Source: Nemopilema nomurai (lineage: Eukaryota > Cnidaria > Scyphozoa > Rhizostomeae > Rhizostomatidae). Taken from it: a DNA stretch of 64,000 nt. Under the pieces are notes generated by a model that was given only the letters and a program-made list of their open reading frames with translations, ran no database searches and had not been told where the DNA came from. Within the stretch, counting starts at the first letter, position 1. Each line of letters starts with the position of its first letter. A program made the translations under genes and the position numbers. The stretch spans positions 489,274 through 553,273 of the forward strand of contig ML133462.1 in NCBI GenBank assembly GCA_003864495.1. Direction: 5' to 3'. This document shows, in pieces, positions 13,601 through 26,168 of this stretch.

Positions 13601-16600
13601 GTTCACTGACAAACGCCGATTTGAGACATAGCCCTGGCTGACGCAATATAACTTCCGCCCACATTTAGGATGGATGGAAGTTTTGAGTGGGGGAAACATA
13701 CCCAAGAAAACTGGACCAAAATGAAATGCCAAGTAAGCCAATGCAGTTACAGTAAAGCCGCAAAATATTTTCTCACAGTTGTAAAGGGATAAAGACTCCC
13801 ACGATGTAGATATTAGTAATCCTAACAAGACATTATGAAGCAAATCAACCACAAATAAACTAAAATGCTCTATTAGATCCCGTCCGGTTTTAACAAGCAA
13901 TGGAAGATAGGATCGCCAACACATTGCGGGTTATTCTTGGAGACGATTCAGCAATAGCAGATATCGCCTGAAATTGCTGACAATTTCCCTCCTCCGCTCT
14001 AAAGCAAATTTTCCTTTGATTTACAGTATGAATAGAAAACGTTTGTTGTGGTGGAGAGACATTCAGATAATGGGAGGCATTCGTGCCACTTCAGTAAGTT
14101 TGATATCAGACTTCCTGTGAGGATGAAACGACAACATACGCTTGATTTTAATGGACTAATAGAAGCAATTCACCATTCTAGTAAATACCACGACTGCAAA
14201 CCAAGAACATATTTATAAATTAAAATTCAAATCTGAGCTGCTGAAAGTACAGTAAAGACGACAACATCAACATCCCTGCGGACGCTTCCGACCCTCTACA
14301 ACGCCCGCCAAAAGTAGTCGGAACACCGAGATTCTACTCATAATAAATTTATAGTTTTCAGTTCATTTCCCTATTTCAAGCAGACAGAATCCCCACCCTT
14401 AAAAAATGTTGTGAAGGAAGATGAACATATCGCTAAGCATGGGTTACACAATTTGCGCTCCAACATACATTTGTTGTCATTTTCCAGTCGGAATCCAACA
14501 TTGTATTTGGGGGAGGGGAGACGTTTAGTGGGAAAGACGATTGGACTATTCCAACACTTTTGGCGGGCATTGTAGCTTCCATAAGCCTGCAGTTTATAAA
14601 CATAAATTACACAATACACTACAATACAATCATTCGATAGCCAATGACCAGTGAAAGATTTGGTTTGATAGCAAAAACCCTAACTTTTTAAGCAATGAAA
14701 CACACTTGTTTGACTTGAATGGGACACATTTGCAACCCTGAATTGGGTTCCTCGCTTAAACTACCCAACGAAAATACCAGTTTTCATAGTACAGGGAAAT
14801 CCAGTTTATAAGAAGCAAGAGACGAATTACAAGTCCATGACTTTAAGAGAATCTTCAGTCCAGAATACATTATTTTGTGTATGTCGTCGAGGATATGAGA
14901 GGAAATTATGGGGAAAATGATAAAACAGCCTAATTTCATGGGACCATTGCTACTTACGTTTTCAGTTGCAGTTGCTAAAAAGTTCCATTCGTCGATATTT
15001 TTGCATTTTCAAAATTAATAAACTTTTAGCATCGTCACAATCTACATCGCTAACAGATGTTGTTTAGTCTTCAACGAAGACGCAAAAGTCAGCCAGTTAT
15101 ATCTTTACAAGATAACATGCTTTCAAAGAATCATAATTCATTTGCTAAGAGAAACGTAGCGTTTATCACAAAACTGCTTCCCTAATGATGACTTGAATTT
15201 AGTTGTTAGCAGAGAAACGGAGATAAAAAAGTCCGAAGATGGTGCTGGATTATGGTAACAGTGGCTACATGCAAAAGTGTAGACACAATTTCAGAATATG
15301 CGGTTTGAAGTATAACAAAATCTGATGATTCCCACTGATTTTTATTGTGTTGGAACTGAGATGCTTTGAAAATATGGGATTTCACTGTGCTTAAGCAGTA
15401 TAAGAAAACGTCTTCAAACCACAAAGATCATGGACTCTTTAATCACATTGTTTACTCAGCGTGCAAGCTTTTATTATTTGTGTTCTCAATGAAATATCGC
15501 CTGATTGGAGCCAAGGTCTGAGGCTTGCAATAGCCAGAGGCTTTCTCTTTGCATTGACTTAATTCAAAACACGAAGTCAAACAAGTGAAAATTCTGACAT
15601 AATTTTTGGCAAAGTAGATGAGTCGCCACTGTGGTAGCAACCTGGTTAGGCTTGCTTTGAAATGGCTTTCAATGGAAACTCATTAGCCTGTACATAGATG
15701 ACTGAGAGGGTCTACAAATCATTAGGCATCCTTTTGCCAATAGCTCTCAATATTCTGAAGTTCAATTTTCACACATCTCTTTAACCTGACATTTCAATTT
15801 GTCAGGTATAGATCAATGCAATTAGCAAGTGAAAGTGAAAAACAATATAGCTCATGTGAAAACATAGTATGGCCTTCTTAAGTGCGCCATTACTTTGTGG
15901 CAAATAATGTATGATTGCCTTGTCAATAACCTTTTTTGTCACATTTAGACTTCATTTTGGCTGAACATAACAAGATCAGGTCAGTTTTACAATGAACTAT
16001 CTCACAATTATTAATGCAAAAATTTGATTAGTCCACTAGACATAAACTCTGCAGTAGTTCATAAAAATAATGAGCATTTCTAAGCTCTTTAGAAAAAGAA
16101 GCCCAGTGCCAGGAAACAGTTATCATGGAAAATGATTAAGGCATAGAGAAATCAAATGTCCACTCTTGGTAATCGTGAAAGCTACCATTAGAATAGAAAG
16201 ACTCAGTTTAGTCAGTTTATGAACAATTTGTTTCCAAGCTTGAGCTAAGTTGTTTCCATGGTAATAACTTAAATAAAAGCCAATATGAATAAATTTTACA
16301 GTGCATAGATCTTTTAAAAAGTCTGAGTTTGAATGACAGTACTCATATTTTAAAAGGAGGCCCAAAGAGAAGTTGGAAATCTAAGCTATGCTGAACAATC
16401 CAAATATTTGTATCTCTTTGTAAATTAATGTTGAATAAAAGTCTTTGGAACATGTCAGAGCCTGTAGCAAACTAATTAGACAAGTTAGCTTATCTTTTTA
16501 AAGTATATTTAGATATTACTTTACTAATAAAAGAAGCACATTTATATGGCACAATATCACAACCATCTCTATGAGATCAGAAAGTTGGGGGTAAGGTTTT

Positions 16601-18825
16601 TTATTCTCAAAATAATTTCAGTAACTGCAATCATCAGAAGAAAAAGGAACAAGACATTGCCCGTCAAGAGAAGAGAAATTAAGAAAATCAAAACAATAAA
16701 ATTTGATAAAAATGGAAAATTCATTTTATGATATAACACCCATTAACACCAATTTATTGCTTGTATTATATTTGATTGTTTTAATGAGCAAAAGTGTAAA
16801 CAGCTCTTTTTTCTGAAATTCTGAAGAGGAAATAACCTTCTTGGTTTCACACTGTATACAAATGTATAAAGGCTTTATGGATGTGTCAATTTGAATGACT
16901 ATCTTGGAAATTAAGCAATGAGTCACTTCTGACAAGATAAATAATGATGATACTCATCCTTAGTGTAAACCATTTTCAGTCATATAAATAATCATATTGT
17001 CAAACTTCTTCCCTAAGCATTGGATTTTGATTTTGTTCAAATGCAACTATTTTGAACAACTTTTCAACTTTTTCAAGTTCATTTTGAAAAATATTTTTGA
17101 CTCAAAAAAGATTACCTGAGCCTATTATATGAATAATAGAATATATGTTAGGAAATCAATCATATCAGTAACTATAGTAATCATATAGTTGATAAATTGT
17201 AATTATTTTCAAAAAAGGCTGGCGACCCTGTGTTTTAAATCATTTTCTCATTAAAAATCTAAATACTATTATCAGATTGCTCACAAATATATGGCATACC
17301 TTCTGTGGAATAGAGATCATATGAAACTTAAAGTCAGAGTGCAGTAACATGGGTATGGGATGGTATGGGAAATCATTCTGATTTTGATCGTCACATTTTC
17401 TTTTAGTTTTCTTAAAACCATTTTTTTCAATTTTAGCCCCTTCTAAATATTACTTTTAAATTCATCTAAAAGCAAAATTTTCCCACCTTGTAAAATCAAT
17501 TTCTGTTGTCATGCATTTGATACTGAAGAGTTGTCAAGCAGACATTTCCAAATGATAGGAAATGTCATAATGTACAACTTACCAATTATTTTGCTTGCAA
17601 TTAGCAGGATTTAAAAAAGCTACCAATTTTGCTGGTTAGAAAAGCTACAAAACTCTTGTACCTTGAAATATGAAAAAGATAGAGAGATCTTGCTATTAAT
17701 TAAGATCAAGGGAAACAGTTTACTTTATCTAAACAAGTTCCAAGCTACAGAAGCACAAAAATTCCAATGAAGACTTAACTAAATCTACTTTGATTGAACA
17801 CTGCCTGGACAATTATAGCTTGCTGCGAAAGGGAGGAGTACTACGGTGAGGAATTTCCTCAAGAAAACGTTAATCTGGTTGGAACAATAGAGGCATTTAC
17901 TACAAAAGGAACTTAGCAAATATTTTACTACCTGTAACGAAAATACGACACAACCGCACATAGGAGATTCTTTCCAATAATTGTGTTAAAAGCTCTGAAG
18001 ATTTTATGAACGTCAGACTCGTTTGTCAATTGATTCACCGGTAAAAATTTCAAAAGCTTTTGCCAAATAGTGATTATTCTAGTTGTAGATGAAACTGCCC
18101 GGAAGTGGATGTTGAAAGTCTTTTGGTTGGAAAATCTACTCGACTCACAGCATAACAAGCACGGCTAGGGAGCCAGCAAATTTAAGGTGCTAAAATTGCT
18201 GTCTTTGTCAATCCACCTAACTTAATGTTCGTGTGCCAATGGGATTAATTATTTTTCGATGCGAAACCCGTGAAGACGAACTGTCAACCACTTGAGCGTT
18301 GGCAGAAAAGTCGCAACAGCTAAGAGATGTTTGTCGCAAAATCCCATTTTGAATATTAACAAGGTTAATAGCACACGAGTCTGATCGTGTTTTGCAAAGC
18401 ATGAAAGAGCATATGGACCGAAATCAAATTTGCAAGACATAAAATCACGATCCGTTCATGCCCGAGTGAAATGAGAATCATAATATCATAGTTCGCAATT
18501 TAGTCTTCATTTTGCATTTTATAATTTGCAGGAGAGTTGAAAGTAGAACGGAACGATATGGATCGATCTTGTACCAAATATTCACCAGATTGCTAAATGT
18601 TTTTCCGACAGTGCATTATTAGCGGGATAAAATGAGATTGGCATTCGAAGCAACAGGGACTTCATCTAACAACTGAAATACACTGCAAATAATTCTTCGG
18701 AAAAGTTGCCGATATATTCTAAGACAAATTTGAAATAACTCACACTTCGTGTACTCCTGCAGCTGCTTGAATTCACCTGGTGAAAGTCTGTCCCATATTC
18801 CGACAGAGGTTGCCATCGCATCCAA
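1633..18825 (-). CDS. DGKA/B/G: Type I diacylglycerol kinase (alpha/beta/gamma group), 5' part of gene
   Basis: The family phosphorylates diacylglycerol to phosphatidic acid and ends DAG signalling at membranes. CDS exons in transcript order: 18825-18744, 5986-5913, 5586-5382, 4431-4225, 3640-3458, 1682-1633. All have AG/GT borders and phases join (1,0,1,1,1,0), giving 267 codons here. Seen motifs: WDRLSPGEFKQLQEY, then SKRRLKDVLMEF, MDYAGFKLFMSSYL, ACYLSLLEGSRVEDKLEF and an EF-hand loop beginning DSDGNDYLD. These follow in order the recoverin-homology region and first EF-hand of vertebrate DGK alpha/beta/gamma. The second EF-hand, C1 domains and kinase core should lie left of position 1. Intron 1 is 12.8 kb, or shorter if the 8461-8581 exon is used. 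Which vertebrate paralogue it most resembles cannot be decided; invertebrates usually have one gene of this class (family knowledge). Confidence 0.93.
3458..3640 (-). CDS. DGKA/B/G: DGK exon with pre-EF-hand block
   Basis: Acceptor TTTACTCATAAAG, 60 codons beginning ESKRKAFSELNSHPGSQQ and ending SIKEIACYLSLLEGSRVEDK plus LE, donor GGAAT|GTAAGT. The second half is the strongly conserved segment just before EF-hand 1 in type I DGKs. Confidence 0.93.
3920..3939. repeat. Poly-C run
   Basis: Twenty C in a row on the plus strand, in the DGK intron between the linker exon and the pre-EF-hand exon. It would be poly-G in the transcript. Length is likely variable and error-prone in assembly. Confidence 0.9.
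4225..4431 (-). CDS. DGKA/B/G: DGK exon in the variable linker, possible cassette exon
   Basis: This 207-bp open stretch lies between exons 3 and 4, with acceptor AATAG|CC and donor ACAG|GTATAT. It enters and leaves in phase 1, so inclusion or skipping both keep the frame. Skipping would join CCCG to GAGAG. It encodes AKGTRKATMVATATIVAGG, then a Ser/Thr-rich linker ending SIPKTG. Position and composition match the variable linker of DGK beta between the first conserved block and the EF-hands. An upstream AG at 4438-4437 would put a stop in frame, so the second AG must be used. Confidence 0.65.
4959..5289. mobile_element. Short inverted-repeat DNA transposon (PIF/Harbinger-like MITE)
   Basis: About 331 bp flanked on both sides by TTA (4956-4958 and 5290-5292). 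The left end reads GGCCCCGTTTTCATGGG. The right end, reverse-complemented, reads GTCCCCGTTTACACGAG. The inside holds more copies of the CGTGTAAACG theme and a palindrome AAAAGATCCGGATCTTTT. No ORF is present. A TTA target duplication with G-rich inverted ends suggests a PIF/Harbinger-type MITE; the superfamily is inferred. It sits in the DGK intron between exon 3 and the linker exon. Confidence 0.65.
5382..5586 (-). CDS. DGKA/B/G: DGK exon 3
   Basis: Acceptor GATTACAG, then PMDYAGFKLFMSSYLGND and DELCQTLFFTFHKKVP. This is the conserved core of the type I DGK N-terminus. Donor CCCG|GTAATA leaves phase 1. Confidence 0.93.
5913..5986 (-). CDS. DGKA/B/G: DGK exon 2
   Basis: Acceptor TTTTCTTATCACAG, 24 full codons (SKRRLKDVLMEFREG then IYPKYSTEK), donor AAG|GTATTT, ending in phase 0. 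This is the second helix of the recoverin-homology region. Confidence 0.9.
5987..8460 (-). other. DGK intron 1, 3' part
   Basis: No exon-like ORF was recognised. A short (CA)n tract lies near 7831-7847. Everything else looks like unique AT-rich intronic sequence. Confidence 0.55.
7831..7847. repeat. CA dinucleotide microsatellite
   Basis: About eight CA units inside DGK intron 1. Confidence 0.8.
8461..8581 (-). CDS. Possible alternative first exon of the DGK gene
   Basis: The minus strand has ATG at 8581-8579 in good context (GCGAAATGA). It opens 40 codons starting MKSAVNKEASNTGEGDG and containing MYGFFDSFPAKMSREL, then donor CTCG|GTAGGT in phase 1. Exon 2 of DGK needs phase 1, so direct splicing would read APLG-D-SKRRLKDVL. 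The peptide is not recognised from any family. Phase agreement alone has a one-in-three chance, so this could be a chance ORF or a first exon of something else. Confidence 0.3.
8582..18743 (-). other. DGK intron 1, 5' part
   Basis: Ten kilobases of AT-rich sequence upstream of the possible alternative first exon. ORFs are short and without recognisable motifs. No tandem array or clear transposon was seen. Regulatory elements may be present but none can be named. Confidence 0.5.
18744..18825 (-). CDS. DGKA/B/G: DGK exon 1 (canonical start)
   Basis: ATG at 18825-18823 opens 27 codons ending EYTK plus one base (T), then donor GTGAGT. Joined to exon 2 the split codon gives Tyr, producing EYTKYSKRRLKDVL, which matches the family's EYSTKKLKDVL-type segment. 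That join fixes this as the normal first coding exon. Confidence 0.9.
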
Positions 18826-20515
18826 TAAATTCCACTATCGAAGATAGTCAACTCGCCTTGTAATATGCAAGCTTCTCACTCTGGGGCCAGGATAGGTTTG
18901 ACCGATCATTACCTTGACATGGCCGTCGAACTAGTGTAGATGCATGTCATGGCCATACTTCCCTCTCTTGATAACAGCAATGATATGTTGAAGCACCCGA
19001 ACTCTAACAACTTTGAGCAAACATCGTTCTTCATTATCTCACTACCTCATCGACCGAGGCGTGTGTACGATGTTTTTATCCGCATTTTCCGCGCTTCCAG
19101 ATGGCGACCAATAGGTCTCGGCGTCAGACCGAGACTACGCTGGAATTGAGCTTGTCAAAATTTTGCAGATGTTTCGTTGTGGAGGAAGCTGGAAATTCGA
19201 ATTTCTGTGCTACAGAATCAACATCACTGCACGCTTGATATATAATATGCATGAAAAACATTGGGGAATTATAAAAAACCATGAAATCTTCAAGTGTGAC
19301 TTGGTAAATTATTGTTGTTCGCTGTTCGATCACATTGGTGCTTTGAATTTTGAATTAAATATTAACACGTTTTGGTATTGTTGTACTTTTCATTGTCGAC
19401 CAATTGAAAGAAATTTCAAAAAGGAACTTACCTTCGATAGCAGGTCCCATGAGTATGCCGTACTTTTTGGCATGCCGTCTGAGATTGCATAAAAACATGA
19501 TTGTTTACCATCACAAGCCTTGCCATTCATGCCAAACTAACTTGCAGGTATGCAATACCGCGAAGAACTGGTGATGCACTCAAGAGTCATCAACAAAGCA
19601 ACAAGAATCAATCAATATTCAAAAGATTTTGCACGCATCTCAATAGAAGCTGGCGGAATCAGTCCACCAATTCGCTGTTAACTGGAAATCAAATTCATTC
19701 TAAACAGTCTATTCCTTCAACTCAAATGATTCTTAAAAAAGTTCCAATATCAAAACCTCTAATGCTATGGATACGTTTTGCTGGCAAACATCATTTCTGT
19801 TGAGCTTTCGAAATTCTCGAAACATGGGTGTCAATGAAAAGCTGTATAGATAGCGCCACGAGTAAAGTTGGCTTTCGAGGCAGGGAGTAAATAAAGTGGC
19901 GACGTGACTATTGAATATTTGCCAAATTTTTCTTCTTACTTTGCACTGCCCTGAAACATATAGAGCTGAAAAGTAAAACCAAAATATCTAAATATGGAGA
20001 AGCGGTTTACCAACTTGTATTTGTTAAATCGTTTATTTGTCATTTCTTAAGTTATCAGCGAGGAGGGCTGCCATATTAATAACAACATTTTATTTACATA
20101 GAGTGCCTCTTGTTATTGACATGAAGAACGGCTGCCATTTTCAGTTACGATTTTACTTGCTTTGGCGCAAAGCAGGGATGCAATTCCATTTTAGCCCTTG
20201 CCTTAGCAATAGACAAAAAGATACATATCTCCAATAATGCAATTGTTAAAACTTGTTTGTGTTGGCTAAGGCTCATTGAAATGTTGAAAATTTTATACTG
20301 GCCAGGGTTCTGTATGAAGTAAATTATAGTGACTCAGAAATGGAAAGTGTTTATTATCAGATGAATGTAAGCCATGTTTTTCGCATGAGTTTCTTCGATA
20401 AGCCTGAAATGGATAATTGTCTAGGTTTTTGTGCGACATGTGTGATGAGAGGTTAGCGACTTTTGGTAACAATTTCCTCTAGCTTCTAGATTCCTTCTAA
20501 GCTAGTTTTCAGATA

Positions 20516-20697
20516 CAGGGACGTAAGAAGCATCTAAAAAGTGGGGGCAGTACCAATAAATGGCGCATGACTGCTCAATTTTTTTGATATGGGAGGGACA
20601 ATTTAGAGTCTCTCAGAGACACTATTGGGTTTGAAAGGGGGCACTGAAGGCCATGGCCCTTCTGGACCCCCCCCCCCCTCCGATTACTACGTCACTG
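20516..20697. mobile_element. Small hAT-like MITE remnant
   Basis: Left end CAGGGACGTAAGAAG. The reverse-complemented right end is CAGTGACGTAGTAATCGG followed by a G run. CAGTGRCGTA ends followed by a poly-G/poly-C tract are typical of hAT-type non-autonomous elements (family knowledge). The 8-bp flanks do not match well, so the insertion is old or the borders are inexact. Confidence 0.45.
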
Positions 20698-23600
20698 ACC
20701 ACCTATTTCTAACTAAATGTGTGTATTCAAGGACTAGCTCTAGAGCTCGTTGGCTTGGTGAAAGGTCCTTGGCTGAAGAAACGCACTGCTTTTGATTCAG
20801 CAAACAGGAATGGAGGCGTGGCCTGACTTCATTCAAGTTTGCATTCACCTCATACTAACAAGTCCAGGAATTCTCCGGTAGGAAATCGTACTAGCAAAAC
20901 AAACCAAGTGAGACACATTGATCTACGTTACTGTCCTTAATTGTTCTTACAGCTAGTTTCGAGTTGGTTTCCCTTTCTCAGAGATGAACTTAATAATTCT
21001 ATACTTTAGTTATAATTACCTGTTTAAGTGGTAAGAATCGAGAAGGAATTCATTTATCATTCTAAGGAATGTCAGCTAAAAAATTGATGACGTTTCAGAA
21101 TAAGCAATGACGCTTTGACATTTGACATTAAGAAAGTTTTGTTTGTAAATGCTTTTAGATATTTGCATGAACTATAAGAACCCCACCAAGAAGTACACGC
21201 GAGCTTACTCAGCTAACGGGATTTAGAGTGACAGACAGAAGTCAAACATTCCTGGGTCCTGGGAATCAGTTTTTCTGCTCATGCACGTTCAGATGTATTG
21301 CCCTTGCAAAGTCTTCCGTCTAAGTTGTTCTTCGATGAAACCCCTATATTCCAGGACACACTGAAGATGAATCAAACAAGCTGAAATCTATTGGCTTTCA
21401 TTCCAAGTAACTATGCCAAAATCCCACATTGATACATCGTGGATGCGACTAAAATCCATCCCCTAGGACGCTTTTGTAGGACTTTATCTTTTCATCGTGT
21501 GACATCGTCGGATCGCGAAATTGTTAAGAGGATCCTTGGGATCTCAGTGGAGGCCCACCGTTTTCGCGGAAGGCTAAAAGGTGCGTCTTGAAAGCATTCT
21601 AAATTTTACAACCCAAGCCTTTCGTGCATTTCGTGCGTTCTTTGTTCAACTATGAATGTGTCATAACTTGTTCGCGTGATATTAAGCCCTTGAAAGCAAA
21701 TGTTTTTTCTTTTAATCTGAAGCCCTTTCTTGCGAAATTCTCATTTGCTCCTTACCAAATCATGAGAATTAGACCTTCAACGTCCATTTCCAGTTTACTG
21801 AATTGATGAAAAACAGGTACGAGTTACATTCATAGCTGTTTAATGAGGAAAAGGTATTATTTTGGTAAGATGAAAAAAGAAGCATGGGAAATGATTGAAA
21901 GAAGGACTATTATTGGCCTACTAACATTTCTTTCCTGCCGCAAAACTTAACGTTTCCTCTGTGGCCCTAGAAGAATTTTTTTGATACAGTCTCAGGTTGA
22001 AAAGTTTAAAAATCCTACAAAACCACCCATGTTTACCAGCTATTGCTAACATATGCGTAACTTTGTATTGCGGTCGATGAGCAGTTCCTAAGTTTTCAAA
22101 ATTTGTTTGATTCCCCCTCCCCCTCTTTAATAAACCTAAAGAAAGCCTAAAGAAAAGGAAACCTAAGGAAAAGAAAACCTCTGTCCTATTACAGTCTAAC
22201 CTAAAATGTGGCATTCTCGGAGAAGCCACAACTTTGTTCTTTTAGAAGTTATTGATCGTCCTTTCTCTCTTCTGATTCAAGGAAGCATGAGTGTCGGTAC
22301 ATTCTTGCGGTCCTGTTGATTGGCAAACATGTGTGGGAGGGACTGTAAACGAGAATAATTATAATGAATGGCTCATGCTAGCAACTATACAACACATTGG
22401 CATAGTGGATTTGTGCGCGCATGAGTGTGGTTAATACTACCACCAATTATTTGTAATCAAATATTTTTCATTTGTTCAAATTTTCTGTGTTTTAAGCCGT
22501 AGGCCACTTTAGGCGGTCTTGTCTGCAGCCTATTTCTCAGTCCTGATTCTTTTAGTCCTGAGACCGATCTTTCCCAGTAGCGAGTTTTGAATTTGCTACG
22601 ATTGAAGTAGGCTCCAGGGTATTGTGCTTGTCGAATCTGGGATGGTTTGCACAATTCGACTGTTTACAAGAATACCTAGAATGAATAGATAATGCATTTT
22701 CCATATAACAACAAAATACGTTAAGGGTTGCCAAGGAAACACGTCTCTTCCCATGCGACATATTTTGTTGAAATTGTCCTTTGGCTCGGTTTGTTTCAAA
22801 ATACGATAGCTCCGTCCTTCAAAGAAAGCAAAATTACAAAGAATCTCCATCGTGCTAGCTATACGTGAATTACACAGCTCTTTGACAGCTTAATTTGATT
22901 TGATTCATTCCCTTTTTTTCAGCAAGCTTTGACAAAGAATTAGTTAAGGTAGCAGAGAAAGCACGCAAGCTGGTTCGAAATGTGATAACAGCATGTAAAT
23001 ACACATGTACAAAAACATACATTAACATACGGAGAATTATTTACTTATTCTGTAGTTTTACTTTTCATATCTGTTTATTTCATTCGGTGCCATTTCTTGT
23101 CAACTGAGTTCTCTTGTTCATGGAGCAGACTGTCCACGAAGAATTAGAATAAGTTATCAGTATTGTAAATAAAGAGGTTCATAGCACTTAAGTTGTATCA
23201 AGCATAATATTAGTACTGGTGAAGCCAACAAGACATTCTGCAAAGCTTGCAGGCCGTGCCCTACATTTGTTTTGTCGATTACTGGAACTTTCTAATAAAG
23301 AGAATTTGTTAAAAACTGAAATTTTCGCGGATTACGAAAAAGGGCGTTTCTCAGTTTATGGTACTGATCAAAAATTCTAAAGAATGAAGTCTTATTTCGA
23401 AAAGTGGTGATGTAAACAATTATTTTTTCAAGCGCGCATAGAAAGTAAGAATGGATATTTGAAAATAATCAAATTTTGTAAACACTGTCGACAATTCATT
23501 CCAATATTTAGTTAGGGATTTTATCATATTCATGACTTAACAAGATTACATTTCTTGATATGTGCTTCCGCACTTTAAATGAAGGGTGTCTTGCAGTTAA

Positions 23601-24601
23601 TTTTTTTTCTAATTTTATCAAAAATTCTCTTTGATTAAAGGGATACGGGGATAGGATTTTAATTATTTGATTGCAATAACAATCTAATATTATGAGTTAG
23701 GCTCTAATCGTACCGTCCACATGCGTTCAAAGGAATTCGAGCAATGGTTTGTTGTGCAGCTTTGAATTTAGAGAAATATTTACCTCCCATGAAATAATTT
23801 GTATTATCACAACTGTCTGTTTTAACGAATGATCACGAACAAGCAACGGCTAACGGGATTTCAACTTTTCATGACAGTTATTTCAAAACTAAGACCTTCG
23901 CCAAAAGGTCTTTAACTGCTTCCTGCAATATCAAATTGACTTCATTGAATCTTAGCATGATTCTTAGGTTGACTTTATGTCCAGATTTCTCCTCTAATCC
24001 CACCTTTATCTTTTAAGACGCATGCGTTGCCAATCCTACTCCCTAGAATTGCTCAAATCATTGTTTTTATTCTTGTTGATCTTGTCACAAACTGACACTT
24101 GGCCGGGGGATGATTCGCATACTAGATTAGTGAAAGTTGACAAATGATAGAGATGAAATGTTATGGTTCGATTCACCCTTAAATCTTCCTTCTCATAATC
24201 ATCTAAGTGTTTCCCTATTAGGTCATAAACAGTCAAGAAATCCAAATTATTTTGGCTTAATTTACATTTCCCTGCTTATATTCACGAGAGGTGAGGTCCA
24301 AGGGTCTATATATGTTGGTCGCGTTGGGGAGTGGGATGTTCTGGTTGCTTGGAAACGTGCTACTAAGGGGGCGTACGATTATAACGGATAAGAAGCAGAG
24401 TAGAACTAGAAAGAGAAGGTCACAACTGACTATTAGAGTGGAATTGAACGCAATCCAATCAGCATAATTAAAAAAACATTTAATCACTGTGAAAACTACG
24501 AATTTTTAAAAGAATTCAAAAGAGAACGGCGAAGGCAATCACAGTCAGTCAACGTAACCATCTCTTAGTCAGAAATTTCCTCATGCTACCATCTGTGTAT
24601 A

Positions 24602-24987
24602 CACGCTTTTTTTATAAGGAACCACTTTATAGGGAACCTACATGTAGAAGGCCGAAATATCTAAAGAACTTATACTACTAAAAACGAAATCCCTAAGGAA
24701 CTTTTCGATTTAAGAAAATGTTTATAACTGCAAGCATCAAGAACTAAAAAGCCGCTTTCATTCATTTGCAGCCAATACTCGCATAGATTGTTTGCTATTC
24801 GTGTGTCAAGTGCTTCGTGGAGTAGTTTCCGCATACTCTGTTTCGTCCTTCTCTTATTTAAGTGCTAAGGCTTCTTGATGTGCAGTGAAAATTAAGGAAC
24901 TTTTAGTACTAAAATCTGATGATTTGAGGTCTACGAATAAAGAACTTTTGGAACTAGGCCTTGAGGTAGGTTCCTTATAAAAAAGTG
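24602..24987 (+). mobile_element. TA-flanked MITE, copy 1
   Basis: About 386 bp bounded by TA (24600-24601, 24988-24989). The left end is CACGCTTTTTTTATAAGG. The reverse-complemented right end is CACTTTTTTATAAGGAACC. The interior repeats GAACCTACATGTAGAAGGCC and several AAGGAACTTTT motifs. It matches copy 2 at 26306-26705 over its whole length in opposite orientation. A TA target site suggests a Tc1/mariner-type MITE (inference). No coding capacity. Confidence 0.8.
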
Positions 24988-26081
24988 TAATAATCGGTCA
25001 CATTTTCGGAAAACCCCTCCATTGCAAAACAGTCCAGGCGCATCTCAATTTATTCATGTCGACAAAAAATAAATAAAATAATAAAAGGCAACGAGGCAAA
25101 GGTTGATTTTGAATTACCAGTTATGTCAGAATGCAAAAAACTTTAGAAACAGCAATACTGAATGCAAGAAAAACTTAGTTCAGACTTTCCAGAATTAGTC
25201 GAATGCTTTCGGGAGGGTTGTCAATATAAATCACGAGCAGATGGTGCAAATTTACGTTTGACAAATACTAGACACGACTTTGACTAGGTTTTTACCTTTT
25301 CTATGCGTATAACGTACGTAAGGTAACTGTGAGGCTTTTATAAGGCAAGAGAAAACTTTCTGAAAGAATTTTTGCTAATTCGTTTGCCTTTTTTACGAAA
25401 TAAACAGAGTTTTGAAGAAAACCTCGTGCTCTGTGCTGGTACCAGCATGAGAGACAGAGAGGCGAAAACAATTGATCGAACCTCAAAATTGTTCATAACA
25501 GAAAAACTTTCAAAATCCAAACCACCCTCATTTCCTTCGTTGTTCTATTCTTTAGAAGTAGCCTCGATTTGAAGAATCCACAAGCCTAGAAGAAATTCTT
25601 CTGCAAAGATTTAATTTTTAGCGGCAAAAGAAACTTCATGCTCTCTCGTCTATTCTGAAAAAAATTACACAATTCAAAGGTAAGCTTTAAAGTTGTTAGT
25701 CAACATTTTTCTCTTTATACTTTGGCAAGAATTTAGAGAAGGTGGTTGCGTTGTGAGCATCATATGATAAAAGTCAATTTTTGACTAATGACTATGCTAC
25801 TTGATTTTAATTGTTCAGCAATCAAATTTTTCATTTTTTAGTTATCCTGAAAAAAGTCAATATATATACGTTTACTTGAATTTTATGATTTTATCCTTAT
25901 GGTTACAATGATTACTCAAAAGTTTAAATGTTTGTTTCCCAATAAAAATAAGCAAGCTAGCAGATTTAATTCATGGTTAGTTTTTAGATCCTTTTATATA
26001 GGGAGTAAACCCTTGCCCTTAAATCATTTCTAGCCATTATATGGGGTCACTTAGATAAATATATTTTGTTCTTTGCAGAAC

Positions 26082-26168
26082 ATGCCGGTTTGCGTTTTGT
26101 GTGGCGATAATTCATTTGATGAGTTAGATGGCCAGTACTTTTGTAATGTATGCGGAACACAATCTCAG
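26082..26168 (+). CDS. TAF1B: TAF1B exon 1, zinc ribbon
   Basis: 29 codons: MPVCVLCGDNSFDELDG followed by QYFCNVCGTQSQ, donor CAG|GTATTT. The two CxxC pairs 14 residues apart form the Rrn7-type zinc ribbon. Confidence 0.92.

Larger units (their letters stand above)
18826..26081. other. Divergent intergenic region between DGK and TAF1B
   Basis: The DGK promoter fires leftward and TAF1B rightward, 7.2 kb apart. The largest ORFs (109 aa at 19163, 100 aa at 19501, 102 aa minus at 21921-22229) have no recognised motif and no coding partner exons. It contains a hAT-like element at 20516-20697 and one copy of a TA-flanked MITE at 24602-24987. Confidence 0.6.

Noticed and set aside
19163..19803. ORFs of 109 and 100 aa upstream of DGK
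   Set aside because: No motifs, no exon chain and AT-rich composition like the surroundings.
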